DNA of 64,000 nucleotides from Chloroflexota bacterium (GCA_029262735.1 JAJCYY010000114.1:1-64000), one strand, 5' to 3'; shown: positions 36,344 to 45,390, numbered from the stretch's first letter. Numbers and translations are program-made. Notes: generated by a model from the letters alone, not told the origin.

Positions 36344-36874
36344 TCAGCCCGCCAACGCCACAAGTCTTGGATCACCCGAACCGCGTGCCGCCTGGACAAA
36401 CGACGCCTCGCCCACCGCCGCCTTGCGCACAGTCTCGGCGAACTGCTCAAGGTGATAAGTCACCAGGAAGACCGTCTCGAAAACGATCTTCGTCCACGTC
36501 TGTGGGTCGTCCGGTACGACGGCAAGGTGACGAAACACGACGGCTCCATCCGTCTGCCTGTAGCTGAACCCTGTCAGCGCCAGCAGGTTGTTGACCTGCG
36601 CCACTAGCTTCGCCAGTTCTGCGCGAACCGATTCGTCCGGGTCGGCCTTAAACGGCAACTCCACCATGAACTGGACGATTGACGCGTCCTCGACCTCATC
36701 TTCCAGGCCCGGAATCGCAAGGACCGAAACCTCCCAGTCGCCGCTTTCATCGTCTCTTGGAATAGGCACGACGAGGTGGTCGACCGGCTCCTGCGGCGTT
36801 GCCGCAACACGCCTTACATCCAGGCCTTCGCCGGTCAGGTAGTCGTTGATGAGTGTCAGGTATGGGGTTGTCAT
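36344..36874 (-). CDS. YbjN/CesT-like chaperone-fold protein (putative effector chaperone)
   Basis: The 176-residue acidic protein has the alpha-beta-beta-beta-alpha... order of YbjN and type III-secretion-chaperone-like domains: YLTLINDYLTGEGL (helix 1), DHLVVPIP, WEVSVLAIPG, IVQFMVELPF (strands), LAKLVAQVNNLLAL (helix 2), YRQTDGAVVFRHLAVVPDD (strands), FETVFLVTYHLEQFAETVRK (helix 3). It sits between two DUF4157 genes in one operon (22 and 14 bases apart). The context suggests it keeps the eCIS effector soluble or load-ready; this role is an inference. Confidence 0.6.
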   Translation of the reverse strand: MTTPYLTLINDYLTGEGLDVRRVAATPQEPVDHLVVPIPRDDESGDWEVSVLAIPGLEDEVEDASIVQFMVELPFKADPDESVRAELAKLVAQVNNLLALTGFSYRQTDGAVVFRHLAVVPDDPQTWTKIVFETVFLVTYHLEQFAETVRKAAVGEASFVQAARGSGDPRLVALAG

Positions 36875-36896
36875 CGTGTTCAGTCAGAGCCGTCGA

Positions 36897-39047
36897 TCAG
36901 TGTCGTGACATCAGTTTGGCCAGGTTCTTCGCGGAGATGCTGCCGTTCATCACCTTCTTCTTCGGCGCGCCGAGCTTCAGGGCGATCTGCCGGTAGTCTT
37001 CACGCACCTGCTCCAGCCTTGAATCGGCTGCGATATCTGCATCCGTGATTCGTATCCCCTTTGCGATCAGCTTTGCGACCTGGAGCTGCTTGAACAGCTC
37101 CTCCTTGCGAATGTTCGGGTCCTGGTTCTTCCGCTTCCACCACTTGTATCCGGCCCACAGCGCGGACACCAGTCCGACACCGGCCGCGATGCCCCAGCCA
37201 ACAGGCCCGGCACCGGCCAGCGCAAGAATCCCGGCCGCCAGCGTCACCCCGCCCTTTGTGAAGTTGACGACCGCGTTTGTGCGGCGTGCCTTGTTGGTGT
37301 CAATGGCTTCGCCTGCAGCCTCGGCGATCTGCTCGCTCTGTTCTCCTGACTCCTCCCCTCGTCGTTCCTTGATCGCTTTTAGCTTCTTGATCCTGTGGTG
37401 AGCGAGACCACCGGATACGCCGGATCGCACCATAGCGATACCGCCGGTAACGATTCCAAATGCCGCTCCCCAGTTTCCGGCTGCATCCTGGAACGCCTTG
37501 GACCTACCTGCCCATTCACCGATCAATTCCGTGAGCGATGCGGTCACACTACCAACGTCACCGACAGCCGCTGTGATCTGGGCAACTGCATCGACCCGCA
37601 TCTGCATATCGAGCGAATCATCTTTCAGCGTTTCGAGGCCGTCTTTCACACTCTTGTAGACGCTCCACAGTGTTGATGCTGCCCCGACAACCGTCGCGCC
37701 CTGGGCTACGGCGCCGCCAGGGCCGACCTCTCCGTAACCCTCACCACCGGCCACGACCAAACCGACCTGCTCCATGCCGGTCTCTATGCGTTCCTCTGCC
37801 CGCTCCTCCTCCTCGTGCGCTACTACCTCGACGACCTCTTCGGGTTCGAAATTCTTCACCTGTTCGGCGGTTGCGCCGGTCTCCAGCATGGTCGCTGTCT
37901 GGGAGAGCATGCCCAGCAACTGTCCGGCCATTAGCATCGTCGGATCGAGCTGTTTCTTTACATCCTGCTGAGTCTCAGCGTCAGCGTCCTTCAGCTTCGC
38001 ACCGCCGCTCGGTTTTGCCGGCTCTGCCAGCTCCGGCGCGTCGGAAGTTGTGGATTCTGTTGGCCCGGCGCTCGGGGACGGCGGCTTTACCTCCGCGGAA
38101 ATCTTCTCCTGTTGCTCCGTTTCGGCTGACTGGACCTCGGTCTGCGAGATACCGGCGTCCTCCATCACCCCTTCCGGGTCCTTTTCCGCCGCCTTTATCG
38201 CGGAATCCATTCCGGACTGCTCTTCAGCGGTGGGAGTGAGCGATTCGGTGGGAGCTGGACTCGCCACATACGCCGCCACTTCCGGCGTCGCTACTGCAAC
38301 CTCTGTCTGTGTTGCGGTACCTGCATCTTTGGCCTTCCAGAAAGTCATTAATGACTTGAATTTATCCGGGTCTATCTGCTGGCCCCCACCGTCACCCCCT
38401 GGTGGATCGCCCCCATTTCGCTGCACTGGCTTGACGGCGCGCTGAACTCCTGAGCCTGTGCCAGATGCTGAAACGAAACCGCCCCGCGCCGCGCTTGCGC
38501 CAAGCCTGTCCGCCTCCTCCTCGAGTGATGGGTCGGCGTTCACGGGAGCGCCAGACCCCTTTGGAGAGGCGACCCTGCCGGCGCGCTGCTGGACAACGTG
38601 CGTCAGCTCATGACCGACGATCGCCCGGCCACTTTCGGAGTCAGGCTTGTACTGACCGGGTGAGAAATGGATGTCGCTGCCCTGCGTGTATGCAAGGGCG
38701 CCGACCGAGTCCGGTGAGCTGTCCTCGTGAACCCGAACGTCGTCGAAGCTCTGGTCGAACGACTGCTCCATGTCAGAGCGCAGCTCATCCGGCAGTGATC
38801 GACCTCCGCCCGGTGCAGGAAGAGTCACGCCGGGAACGTTGAACAGATCGGGCGATCCCTGCTCATCTTCGACCTCGCGCTGGACAAGCCGCTGAACGGC
38901 CCTGTTGCCCGCGGTTGCCTGTAGCTGCAGAGCGCTGGAGGCGACTCCCGAAGCAAGGGCCGCGTCCTCAGAGACGCGGTGCTTCGCCGCAGCCAGTTTC
39001 GAGCGCGCTTTTTCGGGTGCCGGCTGGAGCCGGTTTTTCCCCACCAT
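36897..39047 (-). CDS. DUF4157 (eCIS-core) protein with large C-terminal region, candidate eCIS effector
   Basis: The 716-residue protein opens with LQLQATAGNRAVQRLVQR (~41-57) and the eCIS-core domain (DDVRVHEDSSPDSVGALAYT, SDIHFSPGQYKPD, HELTH at 146-150, EEEADRLG). After a Gly/Pro-rich linker, ~residues 215-380 are acidic and disordered. The C-terminal ~330 residues contain several hydrophobic stretches, including GGVTLAAGILALAGAGPVGW then GIAAGVGLVSALWAGYKWW (near 600-640), which resembles a pore-forming hairpin, and end in a Lys-rich tail. The start is firm (GGAGGA 6 nt upstream). It heads the operon divergent from the sheath gene. A membrane-targeting effector is plausible, but no toxin family is recognised. 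Confidence 0.75.
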   Translation of the reverse strand: MVGKNRLQPAPEKARSKLAAAKHRVSEDAALASGVASSALQLQATAGNRAVQRLVQREVEDEQGSPDLFNVPGVTLPAPGGGRSLPDELRSDMEQSFDQSFDDVRVHEDSSPDSVGALAYTQGSDIHFSPGQYKPDSESGRAIVGHELTHVVQQRAGRVASPKGSGAPVNADPSLEEEADRLGASAARGGFVSASGTGSGVQRAVKPVQRNGGDPPGGDGGGQQIDPDKFKSLMTFWKAKDAGTATQTEVAVATPEVAAYVASPAPTESLTPTAEEQSGMDSAIKAAEKDPEGVMEDAGISQTEVQSAETEQQEKISAEVKPPSPSAGPTESTTSDAPELAEPAKPSGGAKLKDADAETQQDVKKQLDPTMLMAGQLLGMLSQTATMLETGATAEQVKNFEPEEVVEVVAHEEEERAEERIETGMEQVGLVVAGGEGYGEVGPGGAVAQGATVVGAASTLWSVYKSVKDGLETLKDDSLDMQMRVDAVAQITAAVGDVGSVTASLTELIGEWAGRSKAFQDAAGNWGAAFGIVTGGIAMVRSGVSGGLAHHRIKKLKAIKERRGEESGEQSEQIAEAAGEAIDTNKARRTNAVVNFTKGGVTLAAGILALAGAGPVGWGIAAGVGLVSALWAGYKWWKRKNQDPNIRKEELFKQLQVAKLIAKGIRITDADIAADSRLEQVREDYRQIALKLGAPKKKVMNGSISAKNLAKLMSRH

Positions 39048-39473
39048 CCGGCGTCCTCCGTTTGGGATAAATCAGCAATATCGAGATTCTTCACGGATAT
39101 CCACTATTGCCGACATCTCGCGGTCGAGTCATGTGTGAATGATCCACCCTGCACGCTATTTGAAGCAGCCCCGCGCCGCAAGTTTGAGTCCAACTCAGGT
39201 TCAGCCCGGAATGTCGCTGCGTCCGCACCGGGCCGATGGCTCAAAACTGCGTTTCCAGATCGGTGTTCGGAAGCACCGTGACCGCATCTTGCAGAGGCTC
39301 CCGGCCTGAGACAGTGAACGGCGTTATCTGGTATCAAATTGCGCTGTTAGACAGCTTTTATGCCCTTCGCCAACATCGATCATCTTGAAGTTGGCAGCAG
39401 GGCTTGACCGCCTCATAAGTCGTCCGCACCGCTGCAAACCAGCAGCCGCGGAACCAATTGCGGGGAGAACTTA
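39048..39473. other. divergent intergenic region between effector operon and sheath gene
   Basis: This 426-base gap separates the two divergent eCIS transcription units and must hold both promoters. I found no reliable -35/-10 pair and no coding frame worth calling. The plus-strand end has GGGGAGA shortly before the sheath ATG. Confidence 0.4.
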
Positions 39474-40814
39474 ATGCCCACATACCTTGCACCGGGCGTA
39501 TATGTCGAAGAGGTTGAGAGCGGCTCGAAACCTATCGAAGCCGCTGGTACATCAACTGCGGCTTTCATCGGATTCACGGTCAAAGCGCCCGAAGACAATC
39601 CTGATGATCCCGAGGGTGTAAGACCCAGGTTCATCTCCAACTGGACCCAGTTTGAGACGCACTACGGTGGCTTCGCAGAAGACATCCAGATGCCACACGC
39701 CGTCTACGGCTGGTTCAACAACGGCGGAGGTGGCGCATACATTGTCAGAATTCCGACCGCATCGGGCGGTGGGGCATCGGCGCCTGCCGCAGAAGCGGGT
39801 GAAACTGGAACCACAAGACGGCGCCGTGGCGGTTCCTCGGAGCCAACAGGCGCACCGGCCGGGGGTGCAGAGGCGCACCAGGTTGGAGCCACGGCATTCG
39901 TTGGCTCTGAAGCGGACCGCACAGGAATCATGGGCCTCGCAGTCGCCGAGGACGTAACCATGGTCATCGTCCCAGACCTCATCACAGCAACACGTGATTC
40001 GAGTGGGGCGGTAGACCTGACCACATACCAGGCGATACAGGTAGCCATGATCACCCATTGCGAAAAGATGGGTAACCGCATGGCAGTGCTTGATGCGCCA
40101 CCCGGAATGAGCCCGCAGCAGGTCAAGGACTGGCGCTCAGACACAGCGAAGTACGATTCCAAGTTCTCTGCGTTCTACTACCCGTGGATCAAGATCTCGA
40201 ACCCGCTTGCAGGTCCAAAGGCTCCGACACAGCCAAAGACCGTCACCATCCCGCCGTCAGGCCACATCGCCGGAATCTGGGCACGGAACGACAGCACCCG
40301 CGGTGTCTGGAAGGCTCCGGCGAACGAGGTGGTCCAGGGCGCTCTCGATGTTGAGATGCAGGTCACTTCCGAAGAGCAGGAGCTGCTCAACCCGATCGGC
40401 GTCAACGTCACACGCTCATTTGGCACACGCGGGATACGAGTATGGGGAGCGCGAACCCTTACCTCCGACCCATCGTGGCGCTACATCAACGTTCGTCGGC
40501 TATTCAACTTCCTGGAGACATCAATCCAGGGCGGCACAAACTGGGTCGTGTTCGAACCCAATGACGCGGCTCTATGGGCCCGTGTCAGACGGACTGTAAA
40601 CGCCTTCCTGATCGGCATGTGGCGGAGCGGCGCACTGTTCGGCGCAACTCCAGGTGAAGCATTCTTCGTCAAGTGCGACGGAGAGAACAATCCGTCGGAG
40701 TCGATTGACGAAGGCAAACTCATCATCGACGTAGGCGTCGCACCGGTTAAGCCTGCTGAATTCGTAGTGTTCCGCATCAGCCAGATCGCCGGTGGCGGTG
40801 AGGGAGGCGAGTAG
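39474..40814 (+). CDS. eCIS contractile sheath protein
   Basis: The 446-residue protein is a phage tail sheath: N-terminus TYLAPGVYVEEVESGSKPI, then FIGFT, WTQFETHYG, GWFNNGGGGAYIVRI (~80-94), with an Ala/Gly/Thr-rich loop containing RRRRGGSSEPTG (~103-130). The C-terminal domain has PPSGHIAGIWARNDSTRG (~258-275), RGIRVWGARTLTSDPSWRYI and FEPNDAALWARVRRTVNAFL (~361-380). It is the only sheath gene here, whereas Afp and PVC have three. GGGGAGA is 6 nt before the ATG. Confidence 0.95.
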   Translation: MPTYLAPGVYVEEVESGSKPIEAAGTSTAAFIGFTVKAPEDNPDDPEGVRPRFISNWTQFETHYGGFAEDIQMPHAVYGWFNNGGGGAYIVRIPTASGGGASAPAAEAGETGTTRRRRGGSSEPTGAPAGGAEAHQVGATAFVGSEADRTGIMGLAVAEDVTMVIVPDLITATRDSSGAVDLTTYQAIQVAMITHCEKMGNRMAVLDAPPGMSPQQVKDWRSDTAKYDSKFSAFYYPWIKISNPLAGPKAPTQPKTVTIPPSGHIAGIWARNDSTRGVWKAPANEVVQGALDVEMQVTSEEQELLNPIGVNVTRSFGTRGIRVWGARTLTSDPSWRYINVRRLFNFLETSIQGGTNWVVFEPNDAALWARVRRTVNAFLIGMWRSGALFGATPGEAFFVKCDGENNPSESIDEGKLIIDVGVAPVKPAEFVVFRISQIAGGGEGGE

Positions 40815-40939
40815 TTCGCTAATCACGCTTTGCAGTTCAACGGCGCCAACCGGCGGACCGGAACTGCGAACGGGACCTGAAGCTCAACAAGACTGTGACG
40901 CCTCAAACCAGGGGCATTTCTGAAAGGCGGTGAACCGGC

Positions 40940-41395
40940 ATGGTAATGGGACCCGAGATGCAGGATCTGATGACCACGTCGTCATTTGGCGTCGAAATTG
41001 ACGGCATAGTAATTGGCACCTTCAAAGAAGTCAGCGGAATCGACTCAACCCGTTCGGTTGTCGAGTATCGAGAGTCAACCACTACGGGCCAGATGGTGTT
41101 GCGGAAAATTCCCGGTGCGACCTCATGGTCAGACGTGACGCTGCGTAAGCGGCTCGACACGAGCATGGACCTGTGGGAATGGCACCAGGGTGTGCTTGAG
41201 GGCGACATTGACGGGTCTCGCCGAAACGGCTCCATCGTCATGTTCGACTCTCAACTCAATGAACGTGCTCGTTGGAACTTCGTGAACGGATGGCCTTCTT
41301 CGTGGCGCGGCGCAGACTTCGACGCTGCTGCGGACGAGATTGCGCTTGAGGAGATGACGATCAGTCACGAGGGTATGGAACGGGTCAGCGCGTAG
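40940..41395 (+). CDS. eCIS inner tube protein 1 (T4 gp19-like)
   Basis: The 151-residue protein belongs to the T4-like tail tube (gp19) family: FGVEIDGIVIGTFKEVSGID, STTTGQMVLRKIPGATSWSD, LRKRLDTSMDLWEWHQGVLE (~70-89) and WNFVNGWPSSWRGADFDAAA (~111-130), IALEEMTISHEGMERV at the end. It would stack as hexamer rings forming the injected tube. Confidence 0.9.
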   Translation: MVMGPEMQDLMTTSSFGVEIDGIVIGTFKEVSGIDSTRSVVEYRESTTTGQMVLRKIPGATSWSDVTLRKRLDTSMDLWEWHQGVLEGDIDGSRRNGSIVMFDSQLNERARWNFVNGWPSSWRGADFDAAADEIALEEMTISHEGMERVSA

Positions 41396-41465
41396 CTTTA
41401 ATTGTTCGGACTACGCGCCGGGGTGAGGTGCAGTAGTCCGGCCAGGCCGAAACCGGGTGGAATAA

Positions 41466-41837
41466 TTGGCTCTTCAAACAGAGTATTCGTTCACGCTGCC
41501 TCGGGGATATGTCGACTCAAGCGGCACGGTCCATCGCGAAGGCAGCATGCGACTGGCGACTGCGGCAGACGAGATAGAGCCGTTGCGCGATCCCAGGGTG
41601 AGGGAGAACGAGGCGTACCTGACGGTAGTTGTGCTCGCCCGCGTAATCACACAACTCGGAACCATCTCCAGTGTCAACCCGAGGATCGTCGAGAACCTGT
41701 TCGCCTCGGACCTCGCATACCTGCAGGACTTCTACTCGACCGTCAACTTTGCGACAGACGAAGACATCCAGGCGATGCTTGCGGGAGACGATCCCCCTTT
41801 GGAAGACAGCCCTCAGTCGCCAGAGGCAGAGGGCTAA
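41466..41837 (+). CDS. eCIS tail-assembly chaperone, zero-frame product
   Basis: The 123-residue product resembles phage tail-assembly chaperones of the TAC_7 type: FTLPRGYVDSSGTVHREGSM (~9-28), LRDPRVRENEAYLTVVVLAR (~40-59), VITQLGTISSVNPRIVENLF (~60-79), DLAYLQDFYSTVN. Residues 95-123 are acidic and Pro-rich. The TTG start is preceded by GGTGGA 5 nt upstream. Near its 3' end lies a putative -1 frameshift signal (see 41795-41835), which would give a longer 176-residue form. In lambda-type phages such paired products (gpG/gpGT) guide assembly of the tube around the tape measure. Confidence 0.8.
   Translation: MALQTEYSFTLPRGYVDSSGTVHREGSMRLATAADEIEPLRDPRVRENEAYLTVVVLARVITQLGTISSVNPRIVENLFASDLAYLQDFYSTVNFATDEDIQAMLAGDDPPLEDSPQSPEAEG
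41795..41835 (+). promoter_or_regulatory. predicted programmed -1 ribosomal frameshift signal
   Basis: CCCTTTG at 41795-41801 is a textbook X-XXY-YYZ slippery heptamer, read as C|CCT|TTG in the frame of the chaperone gene. After a 6-nt spacer a perfect 7-bp stem follows: AGCCCTC (41808-41814) with GAGGGCT (41829-41835), loop of 14 nt. The loop itself can fold GCC-AGA-GGC (41819-41827). After slipping, the ribosome continues in the -1 frame for 64 codons, to the stop at 41993-41995. Confidence 0.75.
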
Positions 41838-41995
41838 CCAGATACAACATTGACGGTCTATGGCAGGAGATCAACTACGTGGCCTACCACCTGCACTGGG
41901 AGTTAGACACTCTTCTTGGTCTTGAACACGCAGATCGCCAGCGGATTGCCCGAGAGATCGGCAGACTAAACCAGCGCGCAATGGAAGGGAGATAG
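41801..41995 (+). CDS. -1 frame extension of the tail-assembly chaperone (DUF6760-like segment)
   Basis: This frame encodes 64 residues ending in DGLWQEINYVAYHLHWELDT then LLGLEHADRQRIAREIGRLN, which matches the short 'LHW...LEH' proteins (I believe DUF6760) that follow the tail-assembly chaperone in eCIS loci. The protein-like part starts at about 41840, but no ATG, GTG or TTG exists in frame near it; the first such codon lies far upstream in unrelated frame. Making it by frameshift at 41795-41801 as a fused 176-residue product is the simplest reading. An ATT start at 41849 is the main alternative. The next gene starts 1 base after the stop. Confidence 0.75.
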   Translation, partial: GRQPSVARGRGLTRYNIDGLWQEINYVAYHLHWELDTLLGLEHADRQRIAREIGRLNQRAMEGR

Positions 41996-41996
41996 T

Positions 41997-42488
41997 TTGG
42001 CAAGTAAGTCTGCCGGGCTGCTCTCCGCCCTGGGGCGCGGCTCGGACCCCATCGTCTCTTCCCGCTTCATCTTCACCGTGGACGGTCTCCTGCTCGGAGC
42101 CTTCAACGGGATCTCGGGCCTCGGCGCCTCGTTCGAAGTCGAGAAGATCGTCGAAGGCGGTCAGAACGAGTTCGTTCATCAGCGTCCAAAAGGCATCACG
42201 TGGAACAACATCGTGCTGCGCCGCGGAGTGACCGACAGCGAGGCCATGTACAAGTGGTTCAAAGATTCGTCCGGTGAAAAATTCGCAGGAAACAGCAACA
42301 AGATCGAGTTCAAGAGCTGCGTGATCATGGCCTTAGAGGCGGACGGTGACATCTCCCGCGAATGGGGTATTTTCGAGGCGTTTCCCGTTCGCTGGACAGG
42401 CCCAACGCTAAGCGCAGATTCATCCGAAGTAGCAGTAGAGGAGTTGGAGATAGCTCACCATGGTCTCCGCACCTCAACGTTCTTCTAG
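41997..42488 (+). CDS. eCIS inner tube protein 2 (T4 gp19-like)
   Basis: A second, 163-residue gp19-family protein (SSRFIFTVDGLLLGAFNGIS, GLGASFEVEKIVEGGQNEFV, KGITWNNIVLRRGVTDSEAM, VRWTGPTLSADSSEVAVEEL). It is the counterpart of Afp5/gp54-like initiators that connect the tube to the baseplate. TTG start with AAGGGAG ~6 nt upstream. Confidence 0.9.
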   Translation: MASKSAGLLSALGRGSDPIVSSRFIFTVDGLLLGAFNGISGLGASFEVEKIVEGGQNEFVHQRPKGITWNNIVLRRGVTDSEAMYKWFKDSSGEKFAGNSNKIEFKSCVIMALEADGDISREWGIFEAFPVRWTGPTLSADSSEVAVEELEIAHHGLRTSTFF

Positions 42489-45390
42489 CCCTGCCCGGTC
42501 GTGGGTCGACCTGCCACCGCTTCCGAGCGCAACCTCGGACTTTTCAGAATCGCTCACAGACCGGTTGACTGGCGGTTCTTCGGTGGGTGAAACCGTGGCC
42601 GGGAATCGCCGCGCATTCTGGCCGGGACAGCTGGGTCGTCGCATCGCGTCCCGAACCGGGCGTGCCGGTCTTCCAATGGCGACAGGCGATGCACAGCAGG
42701 CGAGCGAGACTGGTGCGTCGTTGAGCCTCGTCCATACCGGCGGCTCGAATACGGCAAGAACGGAACCAGGTTCGACGTTGCAGCGATACGCCGCATTTCC
42801 TGAAAAACGTAGTCGAGTAGAGAACGCGGGCCCTCAAAGTTCGAGGCGCGATGTCGTCGAGAGACGGTCTGGCCGGGCGAGTCAGGGAAAGGAACCGACT
42901 ACCGGTGAACCGGCAGAGACCGGTAGCAACATCTCAAGAATAGACCGGCAGACGTCGGCTAAAACTTCAACGACGGTTTCTGATCAATCGAACATCGCAC
43001 GAGTGTTCGAAGACCGGGAAGCAGCGTCTGAATCAGGACGGACGCAGAGGAACAGCGAAGCTGCGTCTACTCGAACGCAACTGGTGTCTCGACAGACCGG
43101 AGCTTCCCCAACAGGCTCACCGGAAGCTGCTCACCGGACCGATACACCTGCCAAAGGTTCGGCGCGCGGCAGTTTGCCACGGGAGGCGCAGGAAGCACCA
43201 CAGATGCCGGTGGAAAGCTCCTCACCCACACGCCGTTCACGAGAACGAGCCCAACTGCAATCTGCCGCCAACGGACCGATCGACGGAGACGGATCGACTC
43301 GCCCGCGCCCGGCCCGACGCATGGCAAGTTCCGATGCAACACAGCCGAATATATCGAATATTTCTCGGCAATCGTCGTCTCGAACCGTGCAGCGCATGGC
43401 CGCACCAGGAGCCACTTTGCCGGCGCGTACGATGTCGCAGAACAGCGAGAACACGCCGGGCCGACCGCACCGATTCGGCATTCCCGGCGACCTGGGACTG
43501 GACCTCCGCGACTCGGTCAGCAAGACGCCGCTACCACAGCGCGACACAACGCCAGGACAACTACCCGTTGTTCCACCGACACCTGGCGCAAGGCAGGCCG
43601 CGACCGAAGCCGCGCAGTCGGGGCGACCGGTCCGTTCAAGTGCTCGACAGCCCGGTTTGACGACACCGGCGAGTCGAACGGCATCAGAGGTCTCTCCTGA
43701 AATCACCGGTCCCGGTACATCTCGCTCGCGCCGGACTGCCGCCCAGGCCGAACCCTCCCACTCCAACCAACCTGACCAGAGTGGCGGGATTACCCGGCGC
43801 GCCACGGGCAACCCTAATAACCCATCCGATGCCGAAAGAGCGATCGGACGCCGGGGTCAATTAAGTGAAGAAGCAGCGAGTACAGAGCCGGGAGTGCAGA
43901 GAACACGGCCACCAGCGCGGCAGTCAGGTTCTATCGGCTTGACCGGGTCGCCGATGTCCCATCTCACTCACCCCGGCACTGCAAACGCATCGGCGTTTTT
44001 GCCTTTGCAGCGGGCGGCTCAGCTTCCCTCTTCAGGCGACAGCGGCACGGTGCCAGTCTCCGATGTCTCAGGCGGTGTCGCAAGATCTCTGCCGATTCGG
44101 CCCATCTCCTCCTCGACGGGACCGGCTTCTCAGCCAACAGGCAGTTCAAGCAGCCGGAACTCGGGAGATTCCCCCACCGGTGGCTCTAAGCCGGGCGAGG
44201 CTGCGGTCAGCAATCCTGTCACAGCGCAGCGTGCTCACGCCGATGAAGGGCGCTCGGACCGCCTGCTCAGATCGTCACCGAGCGCAGTCGGTCAACGAAC
44301 CCGGCCGAATTCAACCGGGCCGCAAATCGCTACCAGCTCAACAGGCAATCACCCGAGACTCGGAATTCGAGCGACGCGGGAGTTTGCCGCACAACTAACA
44401 GCCCGCAGCACGCGGCCTCTCGGCGCGAACCCTCAACCGGTGTCTGCTGTCTCTTTCGACAGGCAACCGGAGCAGGCGGACCTGATCCGCACCGCCGATC
44501 CAATCCAAACCGTCCAGTCGATACCACAACTCCGAACGCCGCGATCCGCAGCAGCCTCAGAGACGCCGCCGGACGCGTCCGCCAGTACACTACGTCGCTC
44601 CGCGGTACTTCGCTACTCCGAGCCCGCCGCCACTCCAGCATCGCGAATTTCTGGCCGTGAACTGGTGCGCGCAAGCAGAGACATTTCTCCTGTAATGGCG
44701 GTCGGTGTAACCCCGCCTGCACAATCGATCTTTCGAGACTCTCCCGAACGCCAGACGCCAACTCAACCTTCAGCCATCTCTGCATCGTCAGCGACAGCAT
44801 CGTCCGGCACCTCTCCTAACCAGCTCGCCGCTCGCGCACCGACACCCTCTATTCAGCGCTCACCATCCAGGCACCCGCCACAAAGCCAACCGGGCAGCGA
44901 ATCAGCGGAATTCCCCAACTCGCCTGCTCAAGCATCTGGGCTGGACACAGCGTCACTACCTGTGGGCGGCCTCGCTGGCACCGTGCATGTCGCCCGCCAA
45001 CAGGCTTCAGACGTGGTTCGGCGAGCATTGGGCGAGCTCCACATAACCGGTAGTGACCGGCAAAGGATGTCGTCCTCTCGCTCCCGATCCCAGCCGCAAC
45101 CACGTCCTGCTATTCACGGCGGGCTGGCAAACGGGCACACTGCAATCGGCAGCGCTATACAGCTCTCGACATCACAGTCCGGCAGCAACGGTACCAACGA
45201 AGTCATGCAGCTCAACGGCCACACACCTGTCCAACGTGCGTCATTGGAGGACTTTCAGGACGAACTGGATAACCAGGAGGGGTCGGGGGAACTGTCCGAG
45301 GAGCAGCTCTACCAGCTTGTTGAAGCACTTGAGCAACGAGTGCTCACCGAAATTGAGCGACGAGGCGGCCGACGCGGAGGGATCTTCTAA
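42460..45390 (+). CDS. large disordered eCIS protein with conserved C-terminal helix (Afp6-position)
   Basis: The 976-residue protein is almost wholly low-complexity Ser/Thr/Arg/Gln/Pro-rich sequence without predicted structure, including many short SxRxxQR/VQRxxxP motifs. Only the last ~60 residues look folded: SLEDFQDELDN, then SEEQLYQLVEALEQRVLTEI and ERRGGRRGG, a helical end typical of the variable protein that precedes the LysM gene in many eCIS loci. It overlaps the tube gene by 29 bases and the LysM gene by one. No tape-measure gene is otherwise found, so it may fill the lumen or organise the baseplate. It is not recognised as a named family. Confidence 0.65.
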   Translation: MVSAPQRSSSPARSWVDLPPLPSATSDFSESLTDRLTGGSSVGETVAGNRRAFWPGQLGRRIASRTGRAGLPMATGDAQQASETGASLSLVHTGGSNTARTEPGSTLQRYAAFPEKRSRVENAGPQSSRRDVVERRSGRASQGKEPTTGEPAETGSNISRIDRQTSAKTSTTVSDQSNIARVFEDREAASESGRTQRNSEAASTRTQLVSRQTGASPTGSPEAAHRTDTPAKGSARGSLPREAQEAPQMPVESSSPTRRSRERAQLQSAANGPIDGDGSTRPRPARRMASSDATQPNISNISRQSSSRTVQRMAAPGATLPARTMSQNSENTPGRPHRFGIPGDLGLDLRDSVSKTPLPQRDTTPGQLPVVPPTPGARQAATEAAQSGRPVRSSARQPGLTTPASRTASEVSPEITGPGTSRSRRTAAQAEPSHSNQPDQSGGITRRATGNPNNPSDAERAIGRRGQLSEEAASTEPGVQRTRPPARQSGSIGLTGSPMSHLTHPGTANASAFLPLQRAAQLPSSGDSGTVPVSDVSGGVARSLPIRPISSSTGPASQPTGSSSSRNSGDSPTGGSKPGEAAVSNPVTAQRAHADEGRSDRLLRSSPSAVGQRTRPNSTGPQIATSSTGNHPRLGIRATREFAAQLTARSTRPLGANPQPVSAVSFDRQPEQADLIRTADPIQTVQSIPQLRTPRSAAASETPPDASASTLRRSAVLRYSEPAATPASRISGRELVRASRDISPVMAVGVTPPAQSIFRDSPERQTPTQPSAISASSATASSGTSPNQLAARAPTPSIQRSPSRHPPQSQPGSESAEFPNSPAQASGLDTASLPVGGLAGTVHVARQQASDVVRRALGELHITGSDRQRMSSSRSRSQPQPRPAIHGGLANGHTAIGSAIQLSTSQSGSNGTNEVMQLNGHTPVQRASLEDFQDELDNQEGSGELSEEQLYQLVEALEQRVLTEIERRGGRRGGIF

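Noticed and set aside
41402-41794. Upstream part of the long open frame that includes the 'YHLHW' segment
   Set aside because: It only overlaps the tail-assembly chaperone in another phase and has no protein-like features; only the part after the slip site resembles a conserved segment.
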